Positions 37,452-48,881 of a stretch of 64,000 nucleotides of DNA are shown here, one piece after another. Numbering within the stretch: position 1 is the first letter of the stretch; each line of letters begins with the position of its first letter. Below the pieces are notes generated by a model. It had not been told where the DNA came from. It saw nothing but the letters and a program-made list of their open reading frames with translations, and searched no databases. Source of the DNA: Spirogloea muscicola (lineage: Eukaryota; Streptophyta; Zygnematophyceae; Spirogloeales; Spirogloeaceae); contig WELB01000083.1 of the NCBI GenBank assembly GCA_009602725.1, positions 59,830 through 123,829 of the forward strand, read 5' to 3'. The position numbers and the translations under genes are program-made.

Positions 37452-38617
37452 GCTCAAGCGAGACGCTGTTAAGCACAGCTCCATGAGCAAGAATATGAAG
37501 TTCACAGTGCTCTGTTTCAGCTGGAAATTAATCGAGAAGGGGTGCCCCAATACTCCTAATGCTGACCGCTTGCAAATAGTGTCAAGTAGGATGGCATGTC
37601 ATGCAATTTGGTAAGCAATTGCATTGGGTTGGGAAAATTTTCTTTTACCCAATTACACGGCTCCACTGCAGAGTGGGTTCCTACTAGTGTAAAGTATACA
37701 GGGTCCAGAGGTGTTTCGTGACTCATTAGGGCAGGACCAACATGTAGTACTCAGATTTCCCGCAGACTGCTAACTTTGAAAACTTAGTCTGGCTAGCAGT
37801 GCATCATAAGCTGGTGAACCAGCAGCACTGTCTTTAAGTGCAATGTCTGGAGGAGCTGTACATCCTGACAAAGACAGCACATTTTTGGCACTCTGTATTG
37901 CTGCAAGCATCTGCAAGTTTTTGTACTTACGAGCAAAGTTGCTGCACAGGTAGCCACATGCCAATTGTTGCGTGAGCTGCTGCTTCGCCCAGATTACCAC
38001 TTTGGTGTGTACTGTCATTGATGAATCTTTGCAATGTAGCCTGCATGAAGCAAAGAAGCTCGTCACTCTTTTCCCAAGCATGTACGAGATGTCGAAAGTC
38101 CACATCGCCACTCTGACCATGCCAGCAGCTTAGCACTGCTGCTGTCACGACTTACCACAACCCTGTTCGTATGGAGCTCACAAACTGCAATGGCAGGAGC
38201 CACGGCTGAGGATCGAATGTGCAATGCAGCTGACTTCTAGGAGGCATCGGCACCCTTCTCACGCTCTTCAAAGATATGCTTACTTATGGGACAACTCAAT
38301 GTTCCATCCAGACTCTGTCTAAAGTGCTTGAGCTTCACTGGAGGCCTCATTTGACTGTACCACTATCAACACTTCACTCCATCATTAGGCACTAGTAGCA
38401 TCAGTGGAGTATGGGCTGCATGATGTAGTGCGTCATCCCAACAGATGGAAAATCCATCAGGTTGGCCCAATACGCAATCAGATGGAGTACATCATCGATA
38501 TGGTGTGGACCTTTGACCTCATCCGGTGAACAAAGCACACGAAGAGCCGTAAGAGACAAGGTAAGAGGTGAACTAGAACGGCCCCATGGGTGCCTGTGTG
38601 TGTTAGGAAGAATTGTC
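37452..38617. other. Intergenic between convergent FDC2 and eL8 3' ends
   Basis: Tail-to-tail spacer of 1.17 kb. The minus strand is open at 37770-38148 in two frames, but no family motif, splice-consistent exon chain or codon pattern supports a gene. No repeat was seen. Confidence 0.5.
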
Positions 38618-40553
38618 TTAGGACATGCGCTGTGCGAGCTCCTTGGCCAGGATGCGCTCGCGGGCCTTGGTCTTGGCCTGGGACTTGACCCCCATGATAC
38701 CCCCGCCCCATTGCCGCCGAAACTCGTCGTATCGGTCATTGAAGTTGGCCTGCACACGCGAATGACCAGGAAACTTACAGAATGCTGTACAAGGCAGGGC
38801 AAAGAAACAGAAAAGGTTTGGCATTCACTGCAGTTGGTTGTTTCAATTCTCTGATCACACAGGCATAAAACAGAGTGATACATCAATAATTGCCATGACA
38901 CAGTATGCTCTTCCACCTTCACAGCCTCCACAATCTTGCTAAAGTCATGCTTGTCCTCGTTCTTCACAGATGTCAAGGCCAGGCACGTCGCCGTCTTCTG
39001 GTGCACAACCTGCGTGGACACCAGCAGCATACATACTCCGCACTCAGGGGGCGAGGTGCCATTGTCATGCGTCTTACTTTCCATTCCATTTCTTTGGGGC
39101 TTGCATTCACAACCTCCGTAAGCATGTCTAGCAATAGGTAACAGGTTGCTATCGAAGTGAGGGGCTGAGGCAGGCCACCGCCACAAGGGTGGCGAGGAAC
39201 CCAGGCTGCGACGCACCGCGCCGAGGCGGGCCTTGCCCTTGACGATGCAATAAGGGACGCCCATCTTGCGGCACAGCGCCGGCAGCCACACCACGAGCTC
39301 GATGGGGTCCACGTCGTGTGCAATCACAACCAGCTGCGCCTTACCCTGCAGCCGCGACCGGCTCGCATGGCCAAGTGAGCCAACACCCCCTCCCTCAGCA
39401 TCCCGGCAGCTGCGCTGCATGCAACCACCGCCTTCCACAAGTCCGGCATGGTAGCCCAGGACAGGACAGGCCACGGCCCAGACAACTAGGACAAACTCAA
39501 TCTATAGTCATAATTGCTAGCTAATCCTGCACATCGACTTGCCGGCAGTGGGCACAGCATACTTCATCAGATGGAGCAGAGGTGGAGCCAGGGGGTGGGG
39601 GACCTGCTCGATGAGGTACGTGATGTGGTTGATGCCAAACTTGACCACGATGGGCTTCTTCGTCTCCACCGTCTTGCCGTCGGCCTTGGCTGACGCCTCG
39701 GCCTCCGCCTGCTTCCGCAGCCGCTCGCGCTTGGCGGCGCGGTCCTCCGGCCGGTACTTGAGCAGCATCTTGAACAGGCTCGTGGCTGCAGGATTCAAGG
39801 CAGGCACAGCCCGTCAGCACAGCCCAAGGTCTCCCGCCTCGACGCAGTGCACGGCCATTGGCAAGCGGCCGCTCCAATGGCCGCAAACCCACAAATCCGA
39901 CCAACCCACAGAACCCAGAAAGCCCACAAAGCCCAGCTCACCGAGGTTCTTGTCGAGGGCCTTGGTGAACTGGTTGAGCGCGGGCGGGACCTTGAGGCGC
40001 TGGTGCAGGACGCGGCGCTGGCGCTGGAGGCGCACGTACTTGGGCCACTTGACGAAGCGGTGCAGCGACCGCGTCGGCGGCAGCGCCCCTCCTATGCCAA
40101 ACTGCTTCGGCCGCCGCTCGAACAGCGGGTTGGGCTCCGCCTTCTCCGCCGCCTGCCACCAGGAGACGCCGCCGCGCCGGGTCAGCGGTGACGGCGCGAG
40201 TGGGGGCGCCGCATCAGAGTGACGGCGGGCGTCAGCAGGGCGGCGGCTCCGTGGCGGAATGGAGGGGCCTCGACGCCGCCGCGTCAGCGGTGACGGCGCA
40301 GGTGAGGACGCCGCGTCAGGGTGACGGCGGCGTCAGCGGGGGCGGCAGGGAGGGGGGGTCTCACGTCCTTCTTCTTGGCGGCGCCGCTGCCGCTGGGNCG
40401 GCAGCGGCGCAGAGCCCGACGCCGCGGCGGCGCCTCGAGGGCCGCCACGACCCGCCGCAGTGGAGGCCGCGCGGAGGAGAATCCGCCGCGAGGCGCGCCG
40501 TGTATGGCAACGCAGGCGCAGGCGCGGGCGCTCACCTTGGCGCGGCTCGCCAT
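38618..40553 (-). CDS. RPL7A: 60S ribosomal protein eL8 (L7a), 6-7 exons
   Basis: Exons (minus order): 40553-40536 (MASRAK), 40152-39942, 39785-39604, 39345-39217, 39009-38917, 38749-38618. The family pattern is clear: [130 protein letters not shown] and [20 protein letters not shown], ending ELAQRMS. The L7Ae fold contacts 25S rRNA in the large subunit. The extreme N-terminus is uncertain: a lysine-rich bit KKD at about 40369-40377 may form a mini-exon, but it lies next to an N at 40398 and an inverted repeat. The intron between exon 1 and 40152 contains GC-rich imperfect repeats. Confidence 0.95.
40179..40350. repeat. GC-rich imperfect direct repeat in eL8 intron 1
   Basis: GTCAGCGGTGACGGCGC occurs at 40181 and again at 40283. 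Each copy is followed by a related GACGCCGCRTCAGRGTGACGG block, with a spacing of about 102 bp. This is an intronic minisatellite-like duplication. Confidence 0.75.
40381..40410. repeat. 12-bp inverted repeat with an N in the loop
   Basis: GCGCCGCTGCCG (40381-40392) and CGGCAGCGGCGC (40399-40410) are perfect reverse complements around CTGGGN. The N at 40398 sits at the hairpin tip, where a sequencing or assembly dropout is expected. Confidence 0.9.
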
Positions 40554-40739
40554 GGCGGCTCGGACGGAGGGCGCGGGGTTTAGGGCGGGGTCGAGGCTGG
40601 CCCTGGAAAGGAGAAGTCCCCCCATGTCGGGGACGTCATCGTCACCACCCGCCACGTCACCGCGATCCGACGGCGCTGCGCCGCCGCATCGCACGGCGCT
40701 GGGGCTCGTCCAGCGATGGGCTCCGCGAGGCAGGGCCTT

Positions 40740-42610
40740 TTCACTAAATTTCAGGGCTCGGTTGCAGACTATCTTACCCTCCGTCGGATTCTTACCCTCT
40801 GATTTGAATCTTCTTATTTAAATCTGGGCTGGCCCAAACGCAGCCATCGCCCTCTACTGAAGTGTCTTCTCTCAGTCGGGTTTTTGATTAGTGGTACTGA
40901 CGTCCGATTTCAGCCTGCACTCACACTGTCACCTTAGGCCCCCTTAGCCCCTTTCACTTTATGTAACCCAACTTTTGCTCTAGCTTGTGCCTGGACAATG
41001 TATTGCTTCAAATTGGCCTCCCTATCAGTTTAGGCGCAACACGCGCCTCCTCTTGTCCCAACATTCTTGCAGTACTATGGGCTGGTTCATCACAGCATCT
41101 GCAGTTTTATGGAATAGCCGTTCTTGATCCTGTATACCACAACAATTCCTTGCAAGTGGAGGCGGTATACCCTCTACTGGCAGATCTGCAAAGGTATATC
41201 TGGACTGTATTGCAGTTATGATTCCTTCATTCGAAGCTGTATGGAGGAGGGCAGCGGCTTGGAAACGTGTCAGCAAGATGAGCTTCCCAAGAAAGTACCA
41301 TGTCATATGCTGGATTTGCTGGTGACGAGTATTGCTTGCTTGCCCATAAGCAAAAGAAGATGTCCCGAGCACAGGGTCACGAAAGCGATGCCCACAAAGC
41401 ACCACTTATAGACTTGGCAACAAGTGTTAGGAGCTATAATTGATGAGAAATCGGGACATGGTGGAAGGAGTAGAAAAGAGCTTGCACACAGAGCTTGGAG
41501 AGCCAGCCCAGTCGTTGGACGACTGCTTGGAACCAGGTCCCAAAGAAGCAAGCAAAGCATCTCTTGCAAATGCGAGAAGGTGTCTCCATCATCTTGATGG
41601 AATTCCAGAGAATGGCTGTGAGAGGCCGGCCCAAAGACTTGTACAAGGTCCAAAAGGCCGAAAGGCGCCAATACCACATAGCTATGCAAGAAGCAGTGGC
41701 ACAATCCTGGCTACGCTGGCCTTGGCACGGTCCTAGCAAACGAGGGGCTTACTGGACACCGGTGCTGGGCATTGAGTTGCCTGAGATTGCATCGCCAAGG
41801 GACTCAATGATGCATGCGAGCAGAGTCGGTCACAACAGCCAGCTGCACAGCATAGAGAGAAAGGCGCGCGGTGCGCATAAATGCAAGGGATGCCAGGAAA
41901 GGAAGTGCCATCAGAGGCGCGACTTCCTAGTGCAGCCTGAGAAATAGGAAGAAGTGGCTCTCCCAATGGGGGCAAGGGCTGTGAGAAGCCCGCTTGAAAG
42001 AAGTGGCTCTCCCAATGAAAGAAGTGGCTCTCCCAATGGGGGCAAGGGCTGTGAGAAGCCAGCCCGAAAAGAATTGACAAGGTTCGAAGGGGCCAAACTA
42101 CGAGCTAAGCAGCGACTGCGGGGCCTGAAGAAGAAGAAGTGGCTCTCCCAATGGGGGCAAGGGCTGTGAGAAAGGCTGAAGGGCTGAAGAGGCTATAGCA
42201 GAACGGGGGAGGATGGACCAGTTAGTACTTACGAGTGAGGAATGGGGGCAAGGGCTGTGAGAAGCCAGCCCGAAAAGAATTGACAAGGTTCGAAGGGGCC
42301 AAAGTACGAGCTAAGCAGCGACTGCGGGGCCATGGCAGAACGGGGGAGGATGGACCACTCAGTAGTTACGAGTGAGGAGCCTCACATCCGACAGACTAGC
42401 CGCCGGAAAACCATCCCCCTGACGAAAACCGGAGGCCGCAGCGAGAGCACGGCCAGCACGAAATAGAAGAAAGGGGCTCGCCCACTGAGGATAGGGGCTG
42501 GAAAAGCCAGCCCAAAAAAGAAGGAACAAGGGGGCCGGGGGAAGCGCTAAGAGAAACAAGCACAACAAGAAACAAAGCAGCTACGTATTACTCAGTAACC
42601 CCTGCTAAGC
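40740..42610. mobile_element. LINE 3'-end cluster with stacked tails
   Basis: At about 40825-40875 (+) is a diverged 3' tail (GGGCTGGCCCAAACGCAGCC). About 41490-41740 (-) is another, with GAGCCAGCCCAGTC and ATGGCTGTGAGAGGCCGGCC. From 41946 to 42440 (-) there is a stack of near-identical 3' ends, each beginning GAAGTGGCTCTCCCAATGGG or GGGGGCAAGGGCTGTGAGAA and continuing CGAAAAGAATTGACAAGG to varying extents. The last reaches the ORF end, encoding AASLSDVRLLTRNY (42360-42410, -). About 42470-42580 (-) carries a further short tail (GGGGCTGGAAAAGCCAGCCC). About 40990-41450 holds nothing I recognise. Confidence 0.8.
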
Positions 42611-42997
42611 AGCCTCAGGTCAGAGAAATAGCTTCCTTCCCTTGCTTAACAAAGCAAGGCGAATAGAGGCACCGTAGCCAAGCGACTGGGCGAGAGTCCG
42701 TCGCCAGGCGCAACGACGGCAGCGGGCGGAGCAACTTTGGCTGCAATAGCGGCCTCCTCGTCGAGGAGACGCGCTGAGGCCGCCGCAAGGCGGCCTGCAG
42801 CCGCGAGCCAGGCCCGGCGGCGGCGGCGGCGGCGGCGGCGCCCTCCTCGTCGCCGCCGCAGTCCTCCCATGGTGCGGCTCTGCGAGCTGCTCCGCGCGGC
42901 GCGCCGCGCGTCCCGGGCGTGGCTGCGCCACCCCCTGCGCGCCCTCCTCATCGCCTTCTGCTTCGGCCGCTACGCCTGAGAGCTCCCCGCCGGCGCC
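42611..42997 (+). promoter_or_regulatory. GC-rich 5' flank of the nucleoside hydrolase gene
   Basis: A GC-rich island with (CGG)n at about 42818-42840 follows the LINE debris and immediately precedes the ATG at 42998. It matches the pattern of GC islands at other gene starts in this window. An upstream ATG at 42870 opens a frame that ends before the hydrolase start. Confidence 0.4.
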
Positions 42998-45583
42998 ATG
43001 GCGGCCCCGGCGCGCCCCAAGAAGTGCATCATCGACACGGACCCCGGCATAGGTAGCGTCCCTCGGGGCTTCCCGTCGCTGCCAAGGCCTTTCTGGCACC
43101 ATCACAGAAGGACTGTGCGTGCCTGGCACATGCTCTTATAAGCTCGCGATGTCGATCGCCATCTGGTCGACGAGCAGATGACGCGATGGCGATCCTGCTG
43201 GCGTTCCAGTCGCCGGAGCTGCAGGTCGTCGGAATCAGCACCACCTTCGGCAACGTGCGCACCCCCACGGCCACCAGCAATGCACTTCTCCTGGTTAGTG
43301 CCGGCTTCCGGATGCCAGCCAGCTGCTTGACGACCTCAGCTTCCTCGGAGCTCAGTGTACTGTGGACCAAGTGCTTGCAAGGCTTGCTGGCCTGCTCACC
43401 TTGAGTATACAATTATGTGTCTGACCATTTCAAGCTCGGATTGTATGCAAAATTACACTTGCCTTCTGACCAAGCCTCCTTGCTAACAATTGCGGCTGCT
43501 GAGAAAAGACAAACGGCTGTAAAAGCCAGCCATGTGCATACAGAGGGAGCCTCCTTGCTGCAGCTTCACTTCCCTTACCACCCTTGCTTTCTTGCTCCTC
43601 TGCTTGCAGTGCGAGCTCGCCGGCAAGACTGACATTCCCATCGTGCAAGGGGAGACGACGTCCATCAAGGTCCTGGCGATGACAAATGGAGCACCAATGT
43701 GGTCACAATTGCAGCATGGTTGGCCTGCTTAGTTGCGTGTTACCTAGTTGTTTCATTGTAAACCTTGTCGATCGTAGATGTTTTCAAGAAGAGGCTGCTG
43801 CCTGCTTACGTAGGTCTTGCAACTATTCAGCAGGGGGTAGCAAAGGAGAGAATTGCGGATTTTGTGCACGGTTCTGATGGCATGGGGAACACGTATCCTC
43901 AACCGCCACTTGGCAAAGCTCTGGATGGACGAGCTGCAGACTTCCTCAATGCAAGGGTGTCAGAGGCCCCGGGTGAAATAATAATAATAGCTCTGGGGCC
44001 CCTCACGAATCTTGCAAAGGTGATTGGGCTTGCCTCTACTTGCCATTGCAGTTGTTTGTGCTTGTGCAGACAACATTGAAGCTGATTCCAATCTGTATTG
44101 GTTGAGCAACTGTTCAGGCCATTGAATTGGACCCCATGTTCCCAAAGAAGGTTGGACAAATTGTGATCCTGGGTGGGGCCTTCTTTGTCAACGGCAACGT
44201 AAACCCAGCCGCAGAGGCGAATGTGAGATGGAGACTTACTTCCTCATCTTGACAACAGCCACTGCATGTCATACTCATGCCAATCATGAATATTCGTTGC
44301 AAATTCATCAGTCACGTTGGACTCCCAAAGATTCGTGCCTCATGACCTGCGTAGGCTCTGTGGAACTATGTGCTAGTTAAGCACTTGAAATTGCTGGCAT
44401 CACGATAGGCTCATGGTAAACGTTAGCAGCAACATATGGAGTAATTGCTTCTGTTGCCCACTTCGGTTTTTCCTGGAGTCCCAAAGGTTAAATGGCCTAG
44501 AGCTCACCAATAAATTTGTCCCTGTGCATGTACTGCTGCGAGCCAGATATATGGCGACACTGATGCTGCTGACATGGTGCTTTCTTGTGGAGCCAATATC
44601 CTTGTCATTGGTGTCAACATTACTCACCAAGTAATACTCACAGGCAAGACCTGCAGCTGCAGCTTGATGAACACAACAAGTACCTGCGGATTGTGATTAT
44701 GCCACTCTTACCTTCTTCTCTTCAGCACATTATCAAGTTGACACATAGTCTGCTGATGCCATCCTGCAGACGAGGACCTTCTCCACTTAAGAGATGCACC
44801 TGGACGCTATGGGAAGTTCCTTCATGACATTGCGCAGTTTTACGCAGCCTACCATCACAATGCTTACGACATACGTGGTACAATTTCTGTAGTAAAGTCC
44901 TCCTTATTCAGCAACTTGTATATACACCATCCTGATAGTGAACCCATAGTGGATGTCAAATGATGACTCTGCAAGCATGCTGATGTGTTGATCTCTACCT
45001 GCTAAATGGGAAGCTTGCTGAAGCATTGTAGTAATTTCCATCCAAGCTGCACAACAAAGGATCTAGGTGTGGAAGGAGTATATGTCAGATATCTGTATTC
45101 ATTGTAGGAAAGTGGAAAGTGGGGCATAGGTGAGCTCATTCATTTATTGCCATATGCAGGGGTCTACTTGCACGACCCCACTACAGTCCTGGCGGCAGTG
45201 GAGCCAAGCCTTTTCACGTACATAACGGGGGTTGTCCGTGTACAAATAGACGGCCTCAGCAAAGGCATGACGATTGTAAATGCACGCCCCAAGAAGTAAG
45301 CCTTCTTGTGTCAGGTGCCTGAGATTCAGCCTGTATGACTTCCATGCACACATAGGCAGACTGCTGCATCAAGGGCGAACACCAGGTTGGGTTCTGGCTA
45401 TTAGTGCCAAACGCAACAGACAGACTGTGAGGGGCATTGTCTGAACATAATGCTGTGAGGATGATGGTTAGGTGGGCGAGTACGACAGAGTGGTGTGGGC
45501 GGCCAGCTGTGAAAGTTGCAATGACGGTGGATGCTCTCCGTGTCGTACAGATGGTAAAAGAGAGATTGATGGCAGCCACGTAG
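42998..45583 (+). CDS. Inosine/uridine-preferring nucleoside hydrolase, 9 exons with one GC-AG intron
   Basis: The enzyme splits ribonucleosides into base and ribose for purine/pyrimidine salvage. Exons: 42998-43052, 43178-43293, 43610-43669, 43831-44019, 44118-44222, 44547-44643, 44770-44877, 45160-45295, 45472-45583; 978 nt, 325 residues, in phase throughout. The signature KKCIIDTDPGIDDAMAILLA gives the calcium-binding Asp cluster. It is followed by VVGISTTFGNVRTPTATSNA, FVHGSDGMGNTYPQPP, IALGPLTNLAKAIELDP, QIVILGGAFFVNGNVNPAAE with AN and IYGDTDAADMV, VIGVNITHQVILTDEDLLHL, YGKFLHDIAQFYAAYH, VYLHDPTTVLAAVEPSLFTY and the C-terminal VKVAMTVDALRVVQMVKERL. Length and order match plant URH1-type enzymes. 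The donor after 44643 is GC (CACAG|GCAAGA) and the other donors are GT. The acceptor at 43830 is the least certain border. Confidence 0.96.
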
Positions 45584-46109
45584 CATGGCTTGAAGGTACC
45601 TCAAGCAAGCTGCCCTCGAAGCAAGCTGCCCTCACTGTAAGAGGAGCAGGGTGCCACTTGAAGGCACTTTTTGATGAAGCCAATGCAATGGTCTTATGTA
45701 TGTCCAAAAGTATCCTGTTTTACGGCCAAGCTGACCCGGTCAGTAATCACGAGTTAGCACGTAGAAGAAAGGCGGTGCGCATGAAATGAAAGGGAGGCCG
45801 AAGCGAGGCCTACAAAGTCCTGGTTGCGGGGCAGGTAAGCTGTCTAAGGGAGTCTCTAGGACCCACGCGTGAGCACATACATACGACAAGATGAGCAGAG
45901 GTGCCAGATCACCACCACGAGCTTGTCCTAGTGTGCGCCCACCACGCTAGTGTATCGCGAGTGCCTGGGAGGAAGTGCTCGCCCATGGAGAAGAGGGGCT
46001 GGCAAAGCCAGCCCAAAAAGAATGGACAACGTCCAAAGCCAAAGAAAAAGGTGCCGAAAATGACTACACCACAAAACACCAATAAGGACAAGAAGATACA
46101 GAGGGAAGC

Positions 46110-46400
46110 TCAGTACCCGCGAGTGAGCAACATCAGGTCGGAGTAGCTCGCTGCAGGGACAGAGGCATTCCGCCGAGACCCAGAGGTGGCGGCCATAGCA
46201 CGGCCTGCTCGCGTGTGGATTGCGTAGGCAAGGGAGCGTTGAAACGATACCGCCAGGCGCATACGGAAGACTTGGGCGAGCGAACCGGCGGCGTTGAAGC
46301 CGGGCATCGCCCCTGGCAGACCCGGCCGCCGGTCAGTGGCCTGACGGGCAAGCTGCTGGAGGAGATCCAGCCAGCGGCTGCCAATAAGCCCCGTGTACAT
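46110..46400 (-). pseudogene. LINE ORF C-terminal fragment
   Basis: An open stretch reads SRWLDLLQQLARQATDRRPG, FNAAGSLAQVFRMRLAVSFQ, RSLAYAIHTRAGRAMAATSG and ASYSDLMLLTRGY, then stops. It is followed on the same strand by a 3' UTR with the GGGCTGGCTTTGCCAGCCCC hairpin (about 46000-46020). This is the best-preserved C-terminus in the window and defines the family ending. It has no upstream reverse-transcriptase part, as expected of a 5'-truncated copy. Confidence 0.85.
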
Positions 46401-46770
46401 CTATCGCCAGGGCCGCCAACTCATCACCAACCGGGTGATCGGCATATTCCCGCTCCCTGCCCCGGGCCGCCTGGCCGACCGCGTGCCCTCCAAAAGACGC
46501 CGATCCGGTGGGATTAGAAGAAGTGGCTCTCCCAATGGGGGCAAGGGCTGTGAGAAGCCAGCCCGAAAAGAATTGACAAGGTTCGAAGGGGCCAAAGTAC
46601 GAGCTAAGCAGCGACTTCGGGGCCTGAAGAGGCTATGGCAGAACGGGGGAGGATGGACCACTCAGTACTTACGAGTGAGGAGCCTCACATCCGACAGACT
46701 AGCTACCGGAAAACTATCCCCAATGAATTGACCACCTTGAAGCCCGCCTCCATAAACACCCCCTGCATAC

Positions 46771-47145
46771 TCACAGGAGATCGTGGGAACCGGTCTGCTC
46801 GCCCCCGTGCGCGCAACGGAGCATATGCGCAGCCAGCTCGGCAGGGTCGGCGTGACGGGCACCGCAGTCGCACTGAGTGACGCCCACGAGGCAGGGAGGG
46901 AGGATGCCCAAGAGCCGGTGGACCGCCGTCCTGAAGACCTCATCGGGCATGGTGAGCGCCGTGTAGAGTGGAAGCGCTGATAAGCACGCCGCCGCCCCAG
47001 GGGAGGAGGCTGAGAGAAACCGGGTGAGCCCGCGAAGGTCAGACGGAGGGAGAAGCTCCACCACCTGGTCAGAGGCCGCTTTTTTAACCAGCGCCGTGAA
47101 GCGTGCCTGGGCACGCAGTTCAGGAAGCAAGCGCGGCCAGATCAA
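46771..47145 (-). pseudogene. LINE fragment: post-RT region with zinc knuckle
   Basis: The frame reads LPPSDLRGLTRFLSASSPGA, LSALPLYTALTMPDEVFRTA, VHRLLGILPPCLVGVTQCDC and GARHADPAELAAHMLRCAHG with G. The C-x-C-x12-H-x3-C arrangement followed by a GG...H motif is typical of the segment between reverse transcriptase and the restriction-like endonuclease in algal and fungal non-LTR retrotransposons. The fragment then jumps directly to the ORF tip SLSDVRLLTRKY, so it is internally deleted. Confidence 0.75.
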
Positions 47146-48439
47146 CTGGTGGCTAAGAGGGGCCAGCCCAAAAGAATGGACAAGGTCTGAAGGAGCCGGA
47201 GTGCTAAGGACTGCGACAGCAGAAAGCGGACTCTCAGTAACCTCTAGTCAGTAGATGCAAGTCTGAAGTCTGCAGGTCAGGGGTGTGGGCGAGGTGGACG
47301 AAAGAGACGGCCAGCTCCGAAATGTTGGGGTGGACCAGGAGCCCGTCGCGGGCAGAGCGGAGTGCAAATCTGAAAGGGCAGCTGGCCGATCTCCACTTCA
47401 GCTGCCGCCCGCTCCAGGGCGCGCCGGCCGTGGACGATGAATCTCTGGCACATGGGGGCTGCAACCTCAGACTATCTGCCCATGTAGGCCGCCTCGCGGT
47501 CGCGGGCAACTGGGCGGCATCCCAGGCCGCCGGGGCTGGCCGGCAAGCTAGCCTGCAGCAGCGCAGCTTGTGAGGTGAGGAACGCAGGGTGCTGCACGTC
47601 TTTTCTGGGCTGGCTTTTCCAGCCCCTATCCTCAATGGGCGAGCCTTTTCTCACTTTCACAGCCACTGCCTTTTGTGTCCATTCCTTTGGGCTTGCCTGT
47701 CACAGCTGCACGAGGGTGGCCGCGGACGCCAGGATGCCGAGTCAAATGCCGCATACGCTGCCTTCACCGCCGGGGAGGGAGGGATGGTGCCGGGAACGCT
47801 GCAGACTCAACAAAAGCCGGACCTTATAGCAAGCAGATATTGCTTGCGGGATGCTAGAATGCCGTAAGCTACCCGCCGGACTACATTGGCGGGCATCGAC
47901 AAGCTGTGCCAGGCGATGGAGGAGGGTAGACAATTTCGTACATCTACCTTGTTTATTCTTTCTTCTGGCCACTCACAGCCATCGCCCCTCTACTGGAAGC
48001 GTCTTTCCTGTTTTGACATGGGATACCAAACCCCGCTCCTCTTTTCCGGCTCCTCTTTCTTTGGCTTTGGACACTGTCCATTCTTTTTTGGGCTGGTTTT
48101 GCCAGCCCCTCTTCTCTATAGGCGCGCACTTATCTTTTCCGCGTGATCCGTCGCCCAACCTGGCGCACAGTCGAGGTGTTTGCCCCTAGTCGGAACGCGA
48201 CGACGAAGACGACGTCGAGGAGACGAGGCCCACCGCTCCGCGAGGGGTGGGAGCCACATCCAGACGCATTATGTAACAAAAAGGTGATGTAATGTATGCC
48301 GCGCTTCTGGAGTACCGTCGTGACGCAGGAGGTCGGTGGGGTGGAGCGAGGCCGAATGAGCCCCACCGCCACGTGGCGCGTGAGCGAGGAGGGAAGGTGG
48401 AGGGAGGAGGGCAAGAGGCTTCCCGATATACACAGTTGC

Positions 48440-48880
48440 GATGGAGAATACTTCTGTCATGCCCATCCTCCAGACGGCCGACGGACTCCACACGCGCCGC
48501 GTCGACCTGGTGGCGTCCACGACGGGCGGTGGCGGGCGCATCATTGCCGATGTGGTCACCACTGATGTGGTCGACCGCTCCGACCCGGGGCTTTCTGCCT
48601 CGCGGGCTGGCCACGCTGCGGCAAAGGCCGCTCGCAGCAAGGCGGCCAAACACGCCGACCACCCGGCTGCCGACGAGTTCGTCTCCCTGGCTGTGGACGT
48701 GCATGGGGCTCTCGGATCCCACTGGCTCGACCTGTTGGCCAGGCTAGCACGGCGCGCTGTGTCCCGCAGGCGCGGTGAGCCGGCTGACTTCAACGCCGCT
48801 GGCTCGTGGGCTCAGGTGTATCGTATGCGCTTGTCCGTCTCCCTCCAGCGGTCCATGGCCCACGCCTTGCATCTGCGTGC
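48440..48880 (+). pseudogene. LINE fragment: restriction-like endonuclease region
   Basis: The frame from 48441 reads GLHTRRVDLVASTTGGGGRI with IADVVTTDVVDRSDPGLSAS, AKAARSKAAKHADHPAADEF, VSLAVDVHGALGSHWLDLLA and WAQVYRMRLSVSLQRSMAHA. The R-V-D...ADVV..D pattern followed by a Lys-rich helix fits a PD-(D/E)xK-type nuclease core, the domain that makes the target nick in RLE-class LINEs. It stops at the N at 48881, where the sequence changes abruptly to unrelated DNA. Confidence 0.75.
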
Positions 48881-48881
48881 N
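48881..48881. other. Single N joining LINE sequence to unique sequence
   Basis: The LINE frame is cut exactly here, six residues short of the expected LRAGRA continuation. The N is likely a minimal scaffold join, so the distance to the next gene is not reliable. Confidence 0.7.

Larger units (their letters stand above)
45700..48881. mobile_element. Large LINE cluster including zinc-knuckle and endonuclease fragments
   Basis: The nested 5'-truncated copies are: 45965-46400 (-), C-terminus plus 3' UTR; about 46505-46735 (-), a C-terminal tip with its stacked 3' tail; 46740-47150 (-), the end of the reverse-transcriptase region with its zinc knuckle; 47150-47640 (-), a C-terminus ending SDLHLLTRGY; about 47600-47740 (+) and 48040-48130 (+), bare 3' UTRs with GGGCTGGCTTTTCCAGCCCC and GGGCTGGTTTTGCCAGCCCC; and 48180-48880 (+), the endonuclease region. 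Orientations are mixed. The cluster separates the nucleoside hydrolase from the alpha/beta hydrolase. Confidence 0.85.

Noticed and set aside
37770-38148. Two overlapping minus-strand ORFs downstream of FDC2
   Set aside because: No recognisable motif, no matching exons, and they lie between two 3' ends; recorded as intergenic.
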